Shown here in pieces: positions 8,771 through 18,028 of a DNA stretch of 64,000 nt. Location of the stretch: NCBI RefSeq assembly GCF_022348165.1, contig NZ_JAKRFI010000009.1:1-64000 (forward strand), in the 5' to 3' direction. Under the pieces are notes generated by a model. It did not search any database. It was not told the DNA's origin and worked only from the letters and a program-made list of their open reading frames with translations. This stretch comes from Halomonas sp. McH1-25 (GTDB lineage Bacteria; Pseudomonadota; Gammaproteobacteria; Pseudomonadales; Halomonadaceae). How positions within the stretch are numbered: position 1 is the stretch's first letter; every line of letters begins with the position of its first letter. Position numbers and translations under genes: made by a program.

Positions 8771-9370
8771 ATGAGCCCGTCACCCGCGACAGGATTCAAG
8801 GCTCGGCTAGGACGTCTTGGCAAGCGCCAACGACTGGCCTTCATGGCGGCGCTGTGCGAGCGCCTGCTGCCCAATTACATGCTTTATGCCCAGATGACCG
8901 GACAAGGCGACCCCCACGGTCTACGCGTCGTGCTCGATCTGGTCTGGGAGAGCCTGCTGGTGCGCGAGGCGCGTATCGACTTCGCCCGCCAGGCCGAAAA
9001 ACTGGCGGAGCTCGAGCCGCCGGCGGATGACGACAGCTTCGGCGCCCGGCGCGCCGTGGAAAGCGTAGTCGCCCTGTCGGCACTACTCGATGCCCTGCAG
9101 GGCGACGCGGAGGAAGCGCCTCAGGAAGTCAGCCAAGTGTCGCGTAATGGGGTGCAAGCCTTCATCGAGATGACCGAAGGCAGCGACGAGGACGATGCCG
9201 ATCGCAACGCAGAGCGCATTCGCCAGCACCCGCTCATGGACGACGAGTTCGACTTTCAACTGGCCGTGCTCGAGCAGGTCGAGGACGAGCTGGGACGCGA
9301 GGCTCTCAAGTCATTGCGGCGTTTCGGCCGCAATGGTGGCGTCAGCAATCTGGGCCTGAGTCTCGACTGA
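8771..9370 (+). CDS. DUF416 (YjaG) family protein
   Basis: A 199-residue acidic, mostly helical protein resembling the DUF416/YjaG family, whose function is unknown to me. The conserved N-terminal LGKRQRLAFMAALCERLLPNY and the C-terminal LKSLRRFGRNGGVSNLG support the call. The ATG at 8771 with AAGGAA upstream was chosen over the ATG at 8747. Confidence 0.75.
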   Translation: MSPSPATGFKARLGRLGKRQRLAFMAALCERLLPNYMLYAQMTGQGDPHGLRVVLDLVWESLLVREARIDFARQAEKLAELEPPADDDSFGARRAVESVVALSALLDALQGDAEEAPQEVSQVSRNGVQAFIEMTEGSDEDDADRNAERIRQHPLMDDEFDFQLAVLEQVEDELGREALKSLRRFGRNGGVSNLGLSLD

Positions 9371-9381
9371 CCGCCCTGGCG

Positions 9382-10155
9382 CTACAGGCGCATTTCGATG
9401 CCATGTTCGGCCATGTAGCGCTTGGCATCGGGAATCGTGTACTCGCCGAAGTGAAAGATGCTCGCGGCGAGTACGGCATCGGCGGCGCCCTTCGTCACGC
9501 CCTCTACCAGGTGGTCGAGGTTGCCGACCCCGCCCGAGGCAATCACCGGAACGACGACGGCATCGGAAATGGCCCGGGTCACGCCCAGATCGAAACCGGC
9601 CTTGGTGCCATCGCGGTCCATGCTGGTCAGCAGCAGTTCACCGGCACCGTAGTCCACCATCTTGCGGGCCCATTCCACGGCATCGAGTCCGGTAGGCTTG
9701 CGTCCGCCATGGGTGAAGATTTCCCAGCGCGGCGTTTCGCCTTCCCCGGATACGCGCTTGGCATCGATGGCGACCACGATGCACTGGCTGCCGAAGCGCT
9801 CGGCGGCTTCGCGCACGAAGTCGGGGTTGGTCACCGCGGCGGTATTGATCGAGACCTTGTCGGCGCCGGCGTTGAGCATCGTGCGAATGTCTTCGCAGGT
9901 GCGTATGCCGCCGCCCACGGTCAGCGGAATGAACACCTCGCCGGCGATGCGTTCGACCATCTCCACGGTGGTGTCGCGGTCTTCGTGGCTGGCGGTGATG
10001 TCCAGAAAGGTGATCTCGTCGGCGCCCTGCTGGTTGTAGCGCTTGGCGATCTCCACCGGATCGCCGGCATCGCGGATGCCGACGAAGTTGACGCCCTTGA
10101 CCACACGGCCGGCGTCGACGTCGAGACAGGGAATGATGCGTTTGGCCAGGCCCAT
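9382..10155 (-). CDS. hisF: imidazole glycerol phosphate synthase, cyclase subunit
   Basis: A 257-residue HisF. It works with HisH to turn PRFAR and ammonia into imidazole glycerol phosphate and AICAR. The phosphate-binding TIM barrel has the catalytic Asp in [16 protein letters not shown] and the second in [15 protein letters not shown]. The start is MGLAKRI at 10155. Last gene of hisB-hisH-hisA-hisF on the minus strand, two bases after hisA. Confidence 0.97.
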   Translation of the reverse strand: MGLAKRIIPCLDVDAGRVVKGVNFVGIRDAGDPVEIAKRYNQQGADEITFLDITASHEDRDTTVEMVERIAGEVFIPLTVGGGIRTCEDIRTMLNAGADKVSINTAAVTNPDFVREAAERFGSQCIVVAIDAKRVSGEGETPRWEIFTHGGRKPTGLDAVEWARKMVDYGAGELLLTSMDRDGTKAGFDLGVTRAISDAVVVPVIASGGVGNLDHLVEGVTKGAADAVLAASIFHFGEYTIPDAKRYMAEHGIEMRL

Positions 10156-10157
10156 GA

Positions 10158-10925
10158 TCAATTCTTCCGAGTTGCGTTGGCGTCGGGCTCGTTGCCCATC
10201 TCGTCGCACAGCCGCTGCGCGGCGGCGACGTCGAGCGACCCCTCGTAGATGGCGCGACCGGTGATGGCGCCGAGGATGCCCTGATCGGCGACGCGCGCCA
10301 GGCCGCGAATGTCGTCGAGATTGGTGACTCCGCCGGAGGCGATCACCGGCAGGCCGCCTTCACGCGCAAGCTCCACGGTAGCGTCGATGTTGACGCCCTG
10401 CATCATGCCGTCGCGGGCGATGTCGGTGTAGACGATCGACGAGACGCCGTCGTTGGCGAAACGCTTGGCCAGTTCGGTGGCCTTGAGGGTCGATACCTCG
10501 GCCCAGCCATCGGTGGCCACGAAACCGTCGCGGGCATCCAGGCCGACGATGACATGACCTTCGAACAGCCGGCACATCTCGGTGACGAATGCCGGATCCT
10601 TGACCGCCTGGGTGCCGATGATCACGTAGGAGACCCCGGCATTCAGGTAATGCTCGATAGTCTCGGCAGAGCGAATGCCACCGCCGATCTGGATCGGCAG
10701 GTCAGGGTAGGCGCGGGCGATGGCGGTGACCGCCTGGCCATTGACCGGCTTGCCCTCGAACGCGCCGTTGAGGTCCACCAGGTGTAGGCGCCGTGCGCCG
10801 GTTTCGACCCAGCGCGCGGCCATGGCCACCGGGTCGTCGCCGTAGCTAGTGGCGTCATCCATGCGCCCCTGCTTGAGGCGGACGCATTGACCGTCCTTGA
10901 GATCGATGGCGGGAATAACCAGCAT
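10158..10925 (-). CDS. hisA: ProFAR isomerase
   Basis: A 255-residue TIM-barrel isomerase acting on ProFAR just before the HisHF step. The starting segment [20 protein letters not shown] has the first catalytic Asp, and [13 protein letters not shown] has the second. It is adjacent to hisF. The 102 bases between hisA and hisH show no gene. Confidence 0.97.
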   Translation of the reverse strand: MLVIPAIDLKDGQCVRLKQGRMDDATSYGDDPVAMAARWVETGARRLHLVDLNGAFEGKPVNGQAVTAIARAYPDLPIQIGGGIRSAETIEHYLNAGVSYVIIGTQAVKDPAFVTEMCRLFEGHVIVGLDARDGFVATDGWAEVSTLKATELAKRFANDGVSSIVYTDIARDGMMQGVNIDATVELAREGGLPVIASGGVTNLDDIRGLARVADQGILGAITGRAIYEGSLDVAAAQRLCDEMGNEPDANATRKN

Positions 10926-11027
10926 GTCATGTCCTCGTGAGCGCACCGGAAGGCACCAGCGCGCGATGAAACGTAGTGGCGAATCGGAAGGCAATCCATC
11001 CTCGCGGACAGAGGTTTTCTGACGCGC

Positions 11028-11669
11028 TCAAGGAGCCCAGTTGACGAAGTTCTCCAGCAACCGCAGCCCGGCGTCGGCGCTCTTCTCGGGGTGGAACTGG
11101 ATCGCGAAGACGGCATCGCGCCCGGTCGCCACATGCGCCTCGACGCCACCGTACTGCGTGGTGCCGAAGATATCCTCGTCGCGCGCAGCCTCGACGTAAT
11201 AGCTATGCACGAAGTAGAAGCGCGCGCCGTCCTCGATGCCCTCCCAGAGCGGGTGCGCGTGGCGCTGGGTGACCTGGTTCCAGCCCATGTGCGGAACCTT
11301 GAGCCGCCGGCCTTCATCGTCGCGCAGATCCGGGCCAAAATGGCGTACCTGGCCGGGCAGAAAGCCTAGGCACTCGATGCCGCCATTCTCCTCGCTGCGC
11401 TCCATCAGCATCTGCTGACCGACACAGATGCCCAGCAACGGTTTCGACTGGGAGGCCAACAGCTCCTGAACCAATCCCCGCAGTTCGGTGCGCTGGAGCT
11501 CGCCCATGCAATCGCGCATGGCGCCCTGGCCCGGCAGGACCAGGCGGGTCGCCCCGCGAATGCTGCGGGGGTCACGGGTAATCACCACGTGTTCGTGGGT
11601 GACATGCTCGAGGGCCTTGGCCACCGAATGGAGATTCCCCATGCCATAATCAATGACGGCAATCGTCAT
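11028..11669 (-). CDS. hisH: imidazole glycerol phosphate synthase, glutaminase subunit
   Basis: A 213-residue class I glutamine amidotransferase that feeds ammonia to HisF. The catalytic Cys is in LLGICVGQQML and the His/Glu pair in AIQFHPEKS. It starts MTIAVIDYGMGNLHS at 11669, and is the intact counterpart of the defective amidotransferase-like protein upstream. Confidence 0.97.
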   Translation of the reverse strand: MTIAVIDYGMGNLHSVAKALEHVTHEHVVITRDPRSIRGATRLVLPGQGAMRDCMGELQRTELRGLVQELLASQSKPLLGICVGQQMLMERSEENGGIECLGFLPGQVRHFGPDLRDDEGRRLKVPHMGWNQVTQRHAHPLWEGIEDGARFYFVHSYYVEAARDEDIFGTTQYGGVEAHVATGRDAVFAIQFHPEKSADAGLRLLENFVNWAP

Positions 11670-11691
11670 GCTCGCTCCTCGCGGTTGATGA

Positions 11692-12300
11692 TCAAAGGCA
11701 GCCCTTGGTGGAAGGCATCTGCCCGGCCATGCGTGGATCCGGCTCCACCGCCATGCGCAGGGCACGGCCGAAGGCCTTGAATATGGTCTCGGCCTGGTGG
11801 TGGGCATTGAAGCCCTTGAGGTTGTCGACGTGCAGCGTCACCCGGGCGTGATTGACGAAGCCCTGGAAGAATTCCCAGAACAGCTGGGTATCCAGCCGGC
11901 CGATGGCAGCGCGGGTGAACTCGACGTCCATGAACAGGCCCGGACGACCGGAGAAGTCGATGACCACGCGGGACAGCGCTTCATCCAGCGGCACATAGGC
12001 ATGACCATAGCGACGAATGCCGCGCTTGTCGCCGATCGCCCGGTCGAAGGCCTGTCCCAGGGTGATGCCGAGATCCTCGACGGTGTGATGGTCATCGATG
12101 TGCAGGTCGCCCTTGGCGACGATGTCGAGGTCGATCAGGCCATGGCGTGCGATCTGATCGAGCATGTGATCCAGGAAAGGTACACCGGTCTCGGCCTTGA
12201 AGCGGCCAGTGCCGTCAAGGTTCACGGTCACCGTGATCTGGGTTTCGGAGGTGTCGCGTGACACCGTGGCGACACGCTCGGGTATCGTCGGGCTGTCCAT
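11692..12300 (-). CDS. hisB: imidazoleglycerol-phosphate dehydratase
   Basis: A 202-residue monofunctional HisB (dehydratase only, without the phosphatase domain of enterobacterial HisB). The manganese-binding motifs DHHTVEDLG and AHHQAET are both present. It is the first gene of hisBHAF, followed 22 bases later by hisH. Confidence 0.96.
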   Translation of the reverse strand: MDSPTIPERVATVSRDTSETQITVTVNLDGTGRFKAETGVPFLDHMLDQIARHGLIDLDIVAKGDLHIDDHHTVEDLGITLGQAFDRAIGDKRGIRRYGHAYVPLDEALSRVVIDFSGRPGLFMDVEFTRAAIGRLDTQLFWEFFQGFVNHARVTLHVDNLKGFNAHHQAETIFKAFGRALRMAVEPDPRMAGQMPSTKGCL

Positions 12301-12486
12301 CCGAGCTTTCTCCCTACGGGCTCTGATTCCGGTGGCGGCACCGGATGCATGGTGGCCAACGCACATTGCTAGCACATGCGGCGTCAACCGGGCTTGCCAT
12401 TATAGAGAATCGCTACGCCCATCCGCTACAATGCGGGCACAAGAACGGGAGCGGCGGCATTGTCGTTCCGTCACGGGAGACGATGC

Positions 12487-12939
12487 ATGCCGGTAACGCT
12501 AGAGGAAGTCGATCACACCCGCTGGACGGTCGATGAGCAGGTTCGCACGGACCTGTCACGCATCTATCACGACGCACCGGCAGAGCGCCTGCCGCGAGCG
12601 CCCGATGCCTTCGTGCGTGAACATCTCGAATATGGCGGTGTCTTTTGCTGCGCCCTGTTCAATGACCGTCTGCTGGCGGCCGTCAGCGTCACCAAGCAGG
12701 TCGACGCTTGGTGGCTGTCGCATTTTTGCGTACGCAAGGCCACTCGGCGACGCGGCGTGGGCTCGCGACTGCTGATTCTGATCGCCGAAACGGCCCATGA
12801 TCAGGGCGCCGTACTACGTATCGAGGCCTCGCAGTTGTATCTCGAGGATCAGTTGTTGCTGGTGCGTCTTGGGTATCGGCTCGAGGCGAGCGGCTGTTAT
12901 TTCGAACTCAACCCCTTAGCGTCAGGAGGATGCCAATGA
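12487..12939 (+). CDS. PanZ-like GNAT acetyltransferase
   Basis: A 150-residue GNAT-fold protein. The segment ALFNDRLLAAVSV and the acetyl-CoA loop VRKATRRRGVGSRLL resemble PanZ (PanM), the acetyl-CoA-sensing activator of aspartate decarboxylase (PanD) maturation in enterobacteria. A generic N-acetyltransferase is the alternative. The start at 12487 has GGGAG about 9 bases upstream. It overlaps asmA by 4 bases (ATGA). Confidence 0.65.
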   Translation: MPVTLEEVDHTRWTVDEQVRTDLSRIYHDAPAERLPRAPDAFVREHLEYGGVFCCALFNDRLLAAVSVTKQVDAWWLSHFCVRKATRRRGVGSRLLILIAETAHDQGAVLRIEASQLYLEDQLLLVRLGYRLEASGCYFELNPLASGGCQ

Positions 12940-15245
12940 GAGGGCTGGTGCGAGCTCTACTGGCTATTATCGGTGTATTGGGCGTGGTCGTGGTCGGCGC
13001 GGTGGTGTACATCACCACCTTTTTCGACCCCAACGATCTCAAGCCTCGCCTGATCGATGCCGTTCGTCAGCAGAGTGGGTTGGAGCTGGCTTTGGATGGT
13101 CCCTTGAACTGGTCGTTCTATCCGCGCCTGGGGGTCAGCGTAGAAGACGCGCGCGCCTGGCTGCCGCGCCAGCCCCATGACGAGACCGCGTTTGCCGCCA
13201 TCGAGCGGGCCGAGGTGAGCATGGCTTTTGCGCCGCTGCTGTCCGGGGATGTCGCCATCGATGGGCTGATTCTCGACGGCATGCAGCTCGATCTGGAGCG
13301 TGACGCGCAGGGCCGGGGCAACTGGGAAGCGCTACTCGAGCAGCTCGGCGATACGGCAACCCAGGACGCTGGCGGGCAGGGCGCTTCAGCGGCGCCAGCC
13401 AGCGACGTTCAGGAAGAGACAGGCATCGCGCTGGACATAGCCCGGGTGCAAGTCGAGAACAGCCGCATTCGCTACGCCGACGCACGAAGCGACCTGGACA
13501 TCACGCTACGCGACCTGGCGCTGACCGGGACCAATGTCAACCCGGCCAAGGCCTTTCCGCTCAAGGCCAGCTTCGTGGTCGACAGCGTCTCGCCGAGCCT
13601 GACCAGCGACGTCTCGCTGCAGAGCAAGGTGCGCCTCGACCTCGAGGAAAACCGTTATACGCTTCAGGACCTGAACGTAAAGACCCTGACCCAACTGGCC
13701 GAGCTTCAGGAGCGCGAGCAGACGCTATCGCTCGAGGCCGGTCGAGTGGTCGCTGAACTGGCGAATGGCCATTTCCAGCTCGATGAGGGCGAGGTTACGG
13801 CCAGCTTCGAGCATCCTTCTCTGGGAGAAGAGGCGTTGCCAGCGACCTTGACGTTTGCCGCCGAGGCCAATACGCAGCAGGGCACAGCACAGATTCATGA
13901 TCTCCTGCTGACCAGTGGCAAGAACCTCAAGCTCTCCGGCACTTTGTCTTTGTCCGATCTGATGACCGCGCCCAGCTACACCGGCCAGGTCAACCTCGCG
14001 CCGCTGTCGTTGCGTCCTTGGCTGGAGCGGTTCGGTGTCGAACTCGACACCGCCAATGACGAGGCGTTGAGCGAGATCGCCCTTACCAGCCCGCTCAAGG
14101 GCAATCTGGACCAGGTCACCCTGACCGGCCTGACTCTCGTGGTCGACGAAACCACCCTGACCGGGCGGTTGGGAGCGGGGCTCGACGGACAATCGCTCAC
14201 TTTCGACCTGCAGGGCGATCGCCTCGATCTTGACGCCTATTTGCCGCCGGTCAGCGAGGAAGAGGGCGTGGCAGGTGAAGAGACGGCTTGGCTAAACGGG
14301 CTCGCTATCGAGCCAGCCTATGCCCAGGAGGCCGCCGATGAGCTGGTGCCGGTGGATCTGCTACGCGGCCTGTCCGTGAATGGCCAACTGGCCTTCGACG
14401 AGGTCAAGGCCAAGGGAGTCACTCTGTTGTCGCCGTCGCTGAAGCTGGCAGGCGAACAGGGCGCCCATCGTCTGGAATCGTTCACGGCCAGACTCTACGA
14501 CGGCACGCTCAACACGACGGCCAGCCTGAACGTGCGCGAGACGCCGATTCGCTGGGCATTCGCGCCGCGTCTGGAGAACGTCCAGGTCGTGCCGCTGGTC
14601 GAGGACTTCAGTGGCGAGCCTTCGCCCCTGCGTGGCCGCCTCAATCTGAACGGCGAATTCACCTCGCGAACCAACAGCCTCGATACGCTCGAGCGCAACC
14701 TCAACGGTCAGGCGACGTTCCGTATTGCCGATGGCGCGATATTCGACGTCAACGTGTCCCAGGAGTTGTGCACGGCGGTCGCGATGCTCGAAGGGGAAAC
14801 GACGAGTCGTGAGTGGAGCCCGGATACGCGTTTCGATCGCCTCGACGGCAATCTCGCCGTGACCAACGGTGTGGTGCACAACGAGGATCTGCATATCGCG
14901 ATTCCCGGCATCGAGCTCACTGGCGAAGGCGAACTCAACCTGCCCACGGAGCGCTTCGTCTATGATGCACGGGCTCGCTTCGTGGATACCGCCGATGCCG
15001 CCTGTAACGTCAATCCACGCCTGGAGCGCGTGCCGCTGCCGGTGCACTGCGAAGGCAGCCTGGATGGCGAGCCCAACCAGTGGTGCCGCTTCGACCGCGA
15101 TGCTTTCGAGAAGGCATTGACCAGCCTGGCTCGGGACGAGGTCAAGCGGAAGGCCGCCGAAAAGATCAGCGAGAAGATCGAGGAGCGTCTCGGCGAGGAG
15201 AAAAACCAGGAACTTCGCAACGCGATCCGCGGTCTATTCGAATGA
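12936..15245 (+). CDS. AsmA family protein
   Basis: A 769-residue AsmA-type protein. It has an N-terminal membrane anchor (VRALLAIIGVLGVVVVGAVV), a conserved AsmA N-terminal domain (DLKPRLIDAVRQQSGLELAL), and a long beta-rich periplasmic part. The family bridges the envelope and is linked to lipid transport and outer-membrane homeostasis. The C-terminus has four Cys (LCTA, ACNV, VHCEG, QWCRF), probably in disulfides. GGAGG precedes the ATG. Confidence 0.88.
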   Translation: MRGLVRALLAIIGVLGVVVVGAVVYITTFFDPNDLKPRLIDAVRQQSGLELALDGPLNWSFYPRLGVSVEDARAWLPRQPHDETAFAAIERAEVSMAFAPLLSGDVAIDGLILDGMQLDLERDAQGRGNWEALLEQLGDTATQDAGGQGASAAPASDVQEETGIALDIARVQVENSRIRYADARSDLDITLRDLALTGTNVNPAKAFPLKASFVVDSVSPSLTSDVSLQSKVRLDLEENRYTLQDLNVKTLTQLAELQEREQTLSLEAGRVVAELANGHFQLDEGEVTASFEHPSLGEEALPATLTFAAEANTQQGTAQIHDLLLTSGKNLKLSGTLSLSDLMTAPSYTGQVNLAPLSLRPWLERFGVELDTANDEALSEIALTSPLKGNLDQVTLTGLTLVVDETTLTGRLGAGLDGQSLTFDLQGDRLDLDAYLPPVSEEEGVAGEETAWLNGLAIEPAYAQEAADELVPVDLLRGLSVNGQLAFDEVKAKGVTLLSPSLKLAGEQGAHRLESFTARLYDGTLNTTASLNVRETPIRWAFAPRLENVQVVPLVEDFSGEPSPLRGRLNLNGEFTSRTNSLDTLERNLNGQATFRIADGAIFDVNVSQELCTAVAMLEGETTSREWSPDTRFDRLDGNLAVTNGVVHNEDLHIAIPGIELTGEGELNLPTERFVYDARARFVDTADAACNVNPRLERVPLPVHCEGSLDGEPNQWCRFDRDAFEKALTSLARDEVKRKAAEKISEKIEERLGEEKNQELRNAIRGLFE

Positions 15246-15311
15246 GCAACCGGTGCCGTGTCGCCGTCGCCCCGGCGGGGCACGGTAGCGGCACCTCGAC
15301 AAGCCAGTCCT

Positions 15312-15339
15312 GCGCCGATTCCCCCATCGGCGCTTTTTT
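15312..15339 (+). terminator. asmA terminator
   Basis: Perfect 8-bp stem GCGCCGAT / ATCGGCGC followed by six T, ending right before the mutY start region. Confidence 0.8.
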
Positions 15340-15351
15340 ATGCCCGGAACC

Positions 15352-16452
15352 ATGACGCAAGCACATCCCATCGATCTGACACCCGACGCTTTCCAGCTAC
15401 GCCTGTTCGAATGGTTCGACCGCTACGGCCGCAAGACGCTGCCCTGGCAGTACGACAAGACGCCATACCGGATCTGGATCTCGGAGATCATGCTGCAGCA
15501 GACGCAGGTGACCACCGTCATTCCCTACTACGAGCGCTTCATGGCCCGGTTTCCCCGCGTCGAAGACCTGGCGGCTGCCGAGCAGGACGAGGTACTGCAT
15601 TTGTGGACCGGCCTGGGCTACTACGCCCGTGCCCGCAATCTGCATCGTGCCGCCCAGGTGGTCGTCGCGGAGCATGGCGGCCAATTTCCCGTGCACAGTC
15701 TCGAGGCCATGGCGGCGCTGCCGGGCATCGGACGCTCCACGGCGGGTGCCATCATCAGCATCAGTACCGGTCAGCGTGCGGTGATTCTCGATGGCAACGT
15801 CAAGCGGGTGCTGGCGCGGTTGCACGCGGTCGAGGGTTGGCCCGGAAGGACGCCGGTGGAACGCGAACTGTGGCGACTCGCCGAACATTACACACCGGAT
15901 CGCCGCCTGCCTGACTACACTCAGGCCATGATGGATCTGGGCGCCACGCTATGCACGCGCGGCAAGCCGAGCTGCCTACTGTGCCCCTTCGAGGACGTCT
16001 GTGTCGCCCATGCACGGGGCGACGAGCGGCGCTTCCCCGAATCCAAGCCCAAGAAAACGTTGCCAGAGCGCAGCACTATCATGCTGCTGCTGAGCGACGG
16101 CCAGGGTGGGTTCCTTCTCGAGCAGCGGCCACCCAGCGGGATCTGGGGTGGGCTGTGGTGCTTCCCGCAGTTCGACGACGACAGGGCGTTGCAGGCCTGG
16201 CTCGATAGTCATGCTCCCGGTGCGCACCGGGAAACGCCCTGGCAGGCGTTTACGCATACCTTCAGCCACTTTCGCCTGACCATTCTGCCGCAGCCAGTGA
16301 CGCTGGCGCGTTCGGCCGGTGCCGTGACCGAGTCGGGCCGGCTCTGGTATAACCCGCATACACCTGTCAGCATCGGGCTGGCCGCACCGGTCAAGTCGCT
16401 GTTGGAGAAACTGCAGCAACTGCCCACCCACGCCGAAGAGGACACGCCATGA
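15352..16452 (+). CDS. mutY: A/G-specific adenine glycosylase
   Basis: A 366-residue MutY that removes adenine mispaired with 8-oxoguanine. The helix-hairpin-helix [12 protein letters not shown] precedes the catalytic Asp in [14 protein letters not shown]. The [4Fe-4S] cluster has the C-x6-C-x2-C-x5-C spacing in the [17 protein letters not shown] region. A C-terminal NUDIX-like domain recognises 8-oxoG. Start at 15352 (MTQAHPID); 15340 is possible. It overlaps yggX by 4 bases. Confidence 0.96.
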   Translation: MTQAHPIDLTPDAFQLRLFEWFDRYGRKTLPWQYDKTPYRIWISEIMLQQTQVTTVIPYYERFMARFPRVEDLAAAEQDEVLHLWTGLGYYARARNLHRAAQVVVAEHGGQFPVHSLEAMAALPGIGRSTAGAIISISTGQRAVILDGNVKRVLARLHAVEGWPGRTPVERELWRLAEHYTPDRRLPDYTQAMMDLGATLCTRGKPSCLLCPFEDVCVAHARGDERRFPESKPKKTLPERSTIMLLLSDGQGGFLLEQRPPSGIWGGLWCFPQFDDDRALQAWLDSHAPGAHRETPWQAFTHTFSHFRLTILPQPVTLARSAGAVTESGRLWYNPHTPVSIGLAAPVKSLLEKLQQLPTHAEEDTP

Positions 16453-16721
16453 GCCAGACCGTTTTTTGCCGCAAGTACCAGCAAGAGCTCGAGGCACTGC
16501 CGTTCCCGCCGCTACCCGGCGAGACAGGTCTCGAGATCCAGCGCACCGTATCCCGGCAAGCCTGGGAAGAGTGGCAGGCCCACCAGACGCGCCTGATCAA
16601 CGAGAAGCACCTCAACCTGCTCGATCCGCAGGCGCGCGAATACCTCATGGAGCAGATGGAACGCTTCCTGGACAACCGCGATACCGATCAGGCCGAGGGG
16701 TACGTGCCGCCCAAAGCGTGA
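16449..16721 (+). CDS. yggX: Fe(2+)-trafficking protein YggX
   Basis: A 90-residue YggX, a small iron-binding protein that protects Fe-S enzymes from oxidative damage. The N-terminal [20 protein letters not shown] has the conserved Cys. Coupling to mutY, an Fe-S enzyme, is a common gammaproteobacterial arrangement and is seen here as an ATGA overlap. Confidence 0.96.
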   Translation: MSQTVFCRKYQQELEALPFPPLPGETGLEIQRTVSRQAWEEWQAHQTRLINEKHLNLLDPQAREYLMEQMERFLDNRDTDQAEGYVPPKA

Positions 16722-16779
16722 CGTTCCGACGGTCGGCGAGGAGTGAGCCAGACTCGCCATCTTTTTGAAATAAAAAGGC

Positions 16780-16808
16780 TTGACCGTCGCGAAGCTTTGC
16801 GTTTAAAT
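16780..16808 (+). promoter_or_regulatory. tRNA cluster promoter
   Basis: TTGACC and TTAAAT with a 17-base spacer, 18 bases before tRNA-Phe, with a GC-rich stretch (GTCCCCG) downstream of the -10 as expected for stringent control. Sigma-70 type by inspection. Confidence 0.65.
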
Positions 16809-16825
16809 ATGTCCCCGTTGGCAGC

Positions 16826-16901
16826 GGCCAGATAGCTCAGTTGGTAGAGCAGGGGATTGAAAATCCCCGTGTCGGCGGTTCGATTCCGTCTCTGGCCACC
16901 A
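16826..16901 (+). tRNA. tRNA-Phe (GAA)
   Basis: 76 bases with a complete cloverleaf: acceptor GGCCAGA / TCTGGCC, anticodon stem GGGGA / TCCCC, anticodon GAA at 16859-16861, TTCGATT in the T loop, and encoded CCA. Confidence 0.97.
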
Positions 16902-16907
16902 CACTGC

Positions 16908-16982
16908 TGGGGTATCGCCAAGTGGTAAGGCACCGGTTTTTGGTATCGGCATTCCCAGGTTCGAATCCTGGTACCCCAGCCA
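16908..16982 (+). tRNA. tRNA-Gln (TTG)
   Basis: 75 bases. Acceptor TGGGGTA / TACCCCA, anticodon stem CCGGT / ATCGG, anticodon TTG at 16940-16942, TTCGAAT T loop, encoded CCA. Confidence 0.96.
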
Positions 16983-17002
16983 CGCCAACGTCTCTATGCT
17001 AT

Positions 17003-17078
<76 letters not shown>

Positions 17079-17137
17079 TAGCTAAGGCGTGAAAACTCTG
17101 CACTCGCTTCATTTACTAATGAGTGAGGTGCAGTTTC

Positions 17138-18028
17138 ATGCGTGTTTCTGCTACGGTTTGTTCCAAGGGCGGCGTGGGTAAAACCACCGCAACCGCCAAT
17201 CTGGGCGGCCTCCTGGCCGATGCAGGCTTCCGAGTTCTCCTCATCGACCTGGATTCCCAGCCCACGCTTTCCTCGTATTATGATCTTTCACAGCCGGCCC
17301 CTGGCGGGGTGTACGAGCTGCTCGCTACCGAATTGGTCGAACTCGATCAGATCATTTCCCGCACATCCATCCCCAATCTCGATATCATCGTATCCAATGA
17401 CTATCGGAATCAGCTACAGCAGCTGTTGCTCAATGCACCGAACGGTCGCTTCCGCCTAATCGGCCTGTTGGATCGCTTTGCCGATCGCTATGACGCCATC
17501 CTTATCGATACCCAGGGTGCCCGCTCGATTCTGCTCGAGATGGCCGTTCTTGCCGCCGATCATCTAGTCTCACCCATCGTTCCCGAATTGCTGACTGCCC
17601 GTGAGTTCGTGCGTGGTACGCAGGGTATGCTCAATGAGCTTCGTGAGCTTGCTCGGTATACCCGCTTCGAAGTGCCGCCGGTTTCCATCTTACTCAACAA
17701 GATGACCGACCAACTGCGTGATGCTCGCGAAATCTCGGACAGCATCCGCAGCATGTACTCTGATGTTGAAGATCAGGGCATCCGTGTCCTCGATACGCCT
17801 TTGGTCAATCTATCAGCGTACCGCTCAGCAGCTTTGAAAAGCTTGCCAGTACATCGCGTCGAGCCGCGTAAACCCTCGGGTCGCAAGGCCCCATCCTGTG
17901 CTGACCAGATAAAAGCCGTCGCCGCCGATCTCTATCCCGAGTGGGCCGAGGCCATTTGTGCCGTGGGCGCGATTCGCCCAAACGATGAGCCCGGAACCGG
18001 CAGGCTGGGGGTGGGCCATGTCCATTGA
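17138..18028 (+). CDS. parA: ICE ParA family ATPase
   Basis: A 296-residue ParA/Soj-type ATPase with a deviant Walker A SKGGVGKTTATANLGGLLADA, Walker A' LLIDLDSQPTLS and Walker B AILIDTQGARS. In PFGI-1/ICEclc/SPI-7 elements this gene lies at one end of the element and helps maintain the excised circle. The ATG at 17138 with GAGG 9 bases upstream was preferred to GTG at 17123. It overlaps dnaB by 11 bases. It is the first gene after tRNA-Thr. Confidence 0.92.
   Translation: MRVSATVCSKGGVGKTTATANLGGLLADAGFRVLLIDLDSQPTLSSYYDLSQPAPGGVYELLATELVELDQIISRTSIPNLDIIVSNDYRNQLQQLLLNAPNGRFRLIGLLDRFADRYDAILIDTQGARSILLEMAVLAADHLVSPIVPELLTAREFVRGTQGMLNELRELARYTRFEVPPVSILLNKMTDQLRDAREISDSIRSMYSDVEDQGIRVLDTPLVNLSAYRSAALKSLPVHRVEPRKPSGRKAPSCADQIKAVAADLYPEWAEAICAVGAIRPNDEPGTGRLGVGHVH

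Noticed and set aside
9403..10248. Plus-strand frame antisense to hisF
   Set aside because: Mirror of the hisF codons; HisF motifs are decisive.
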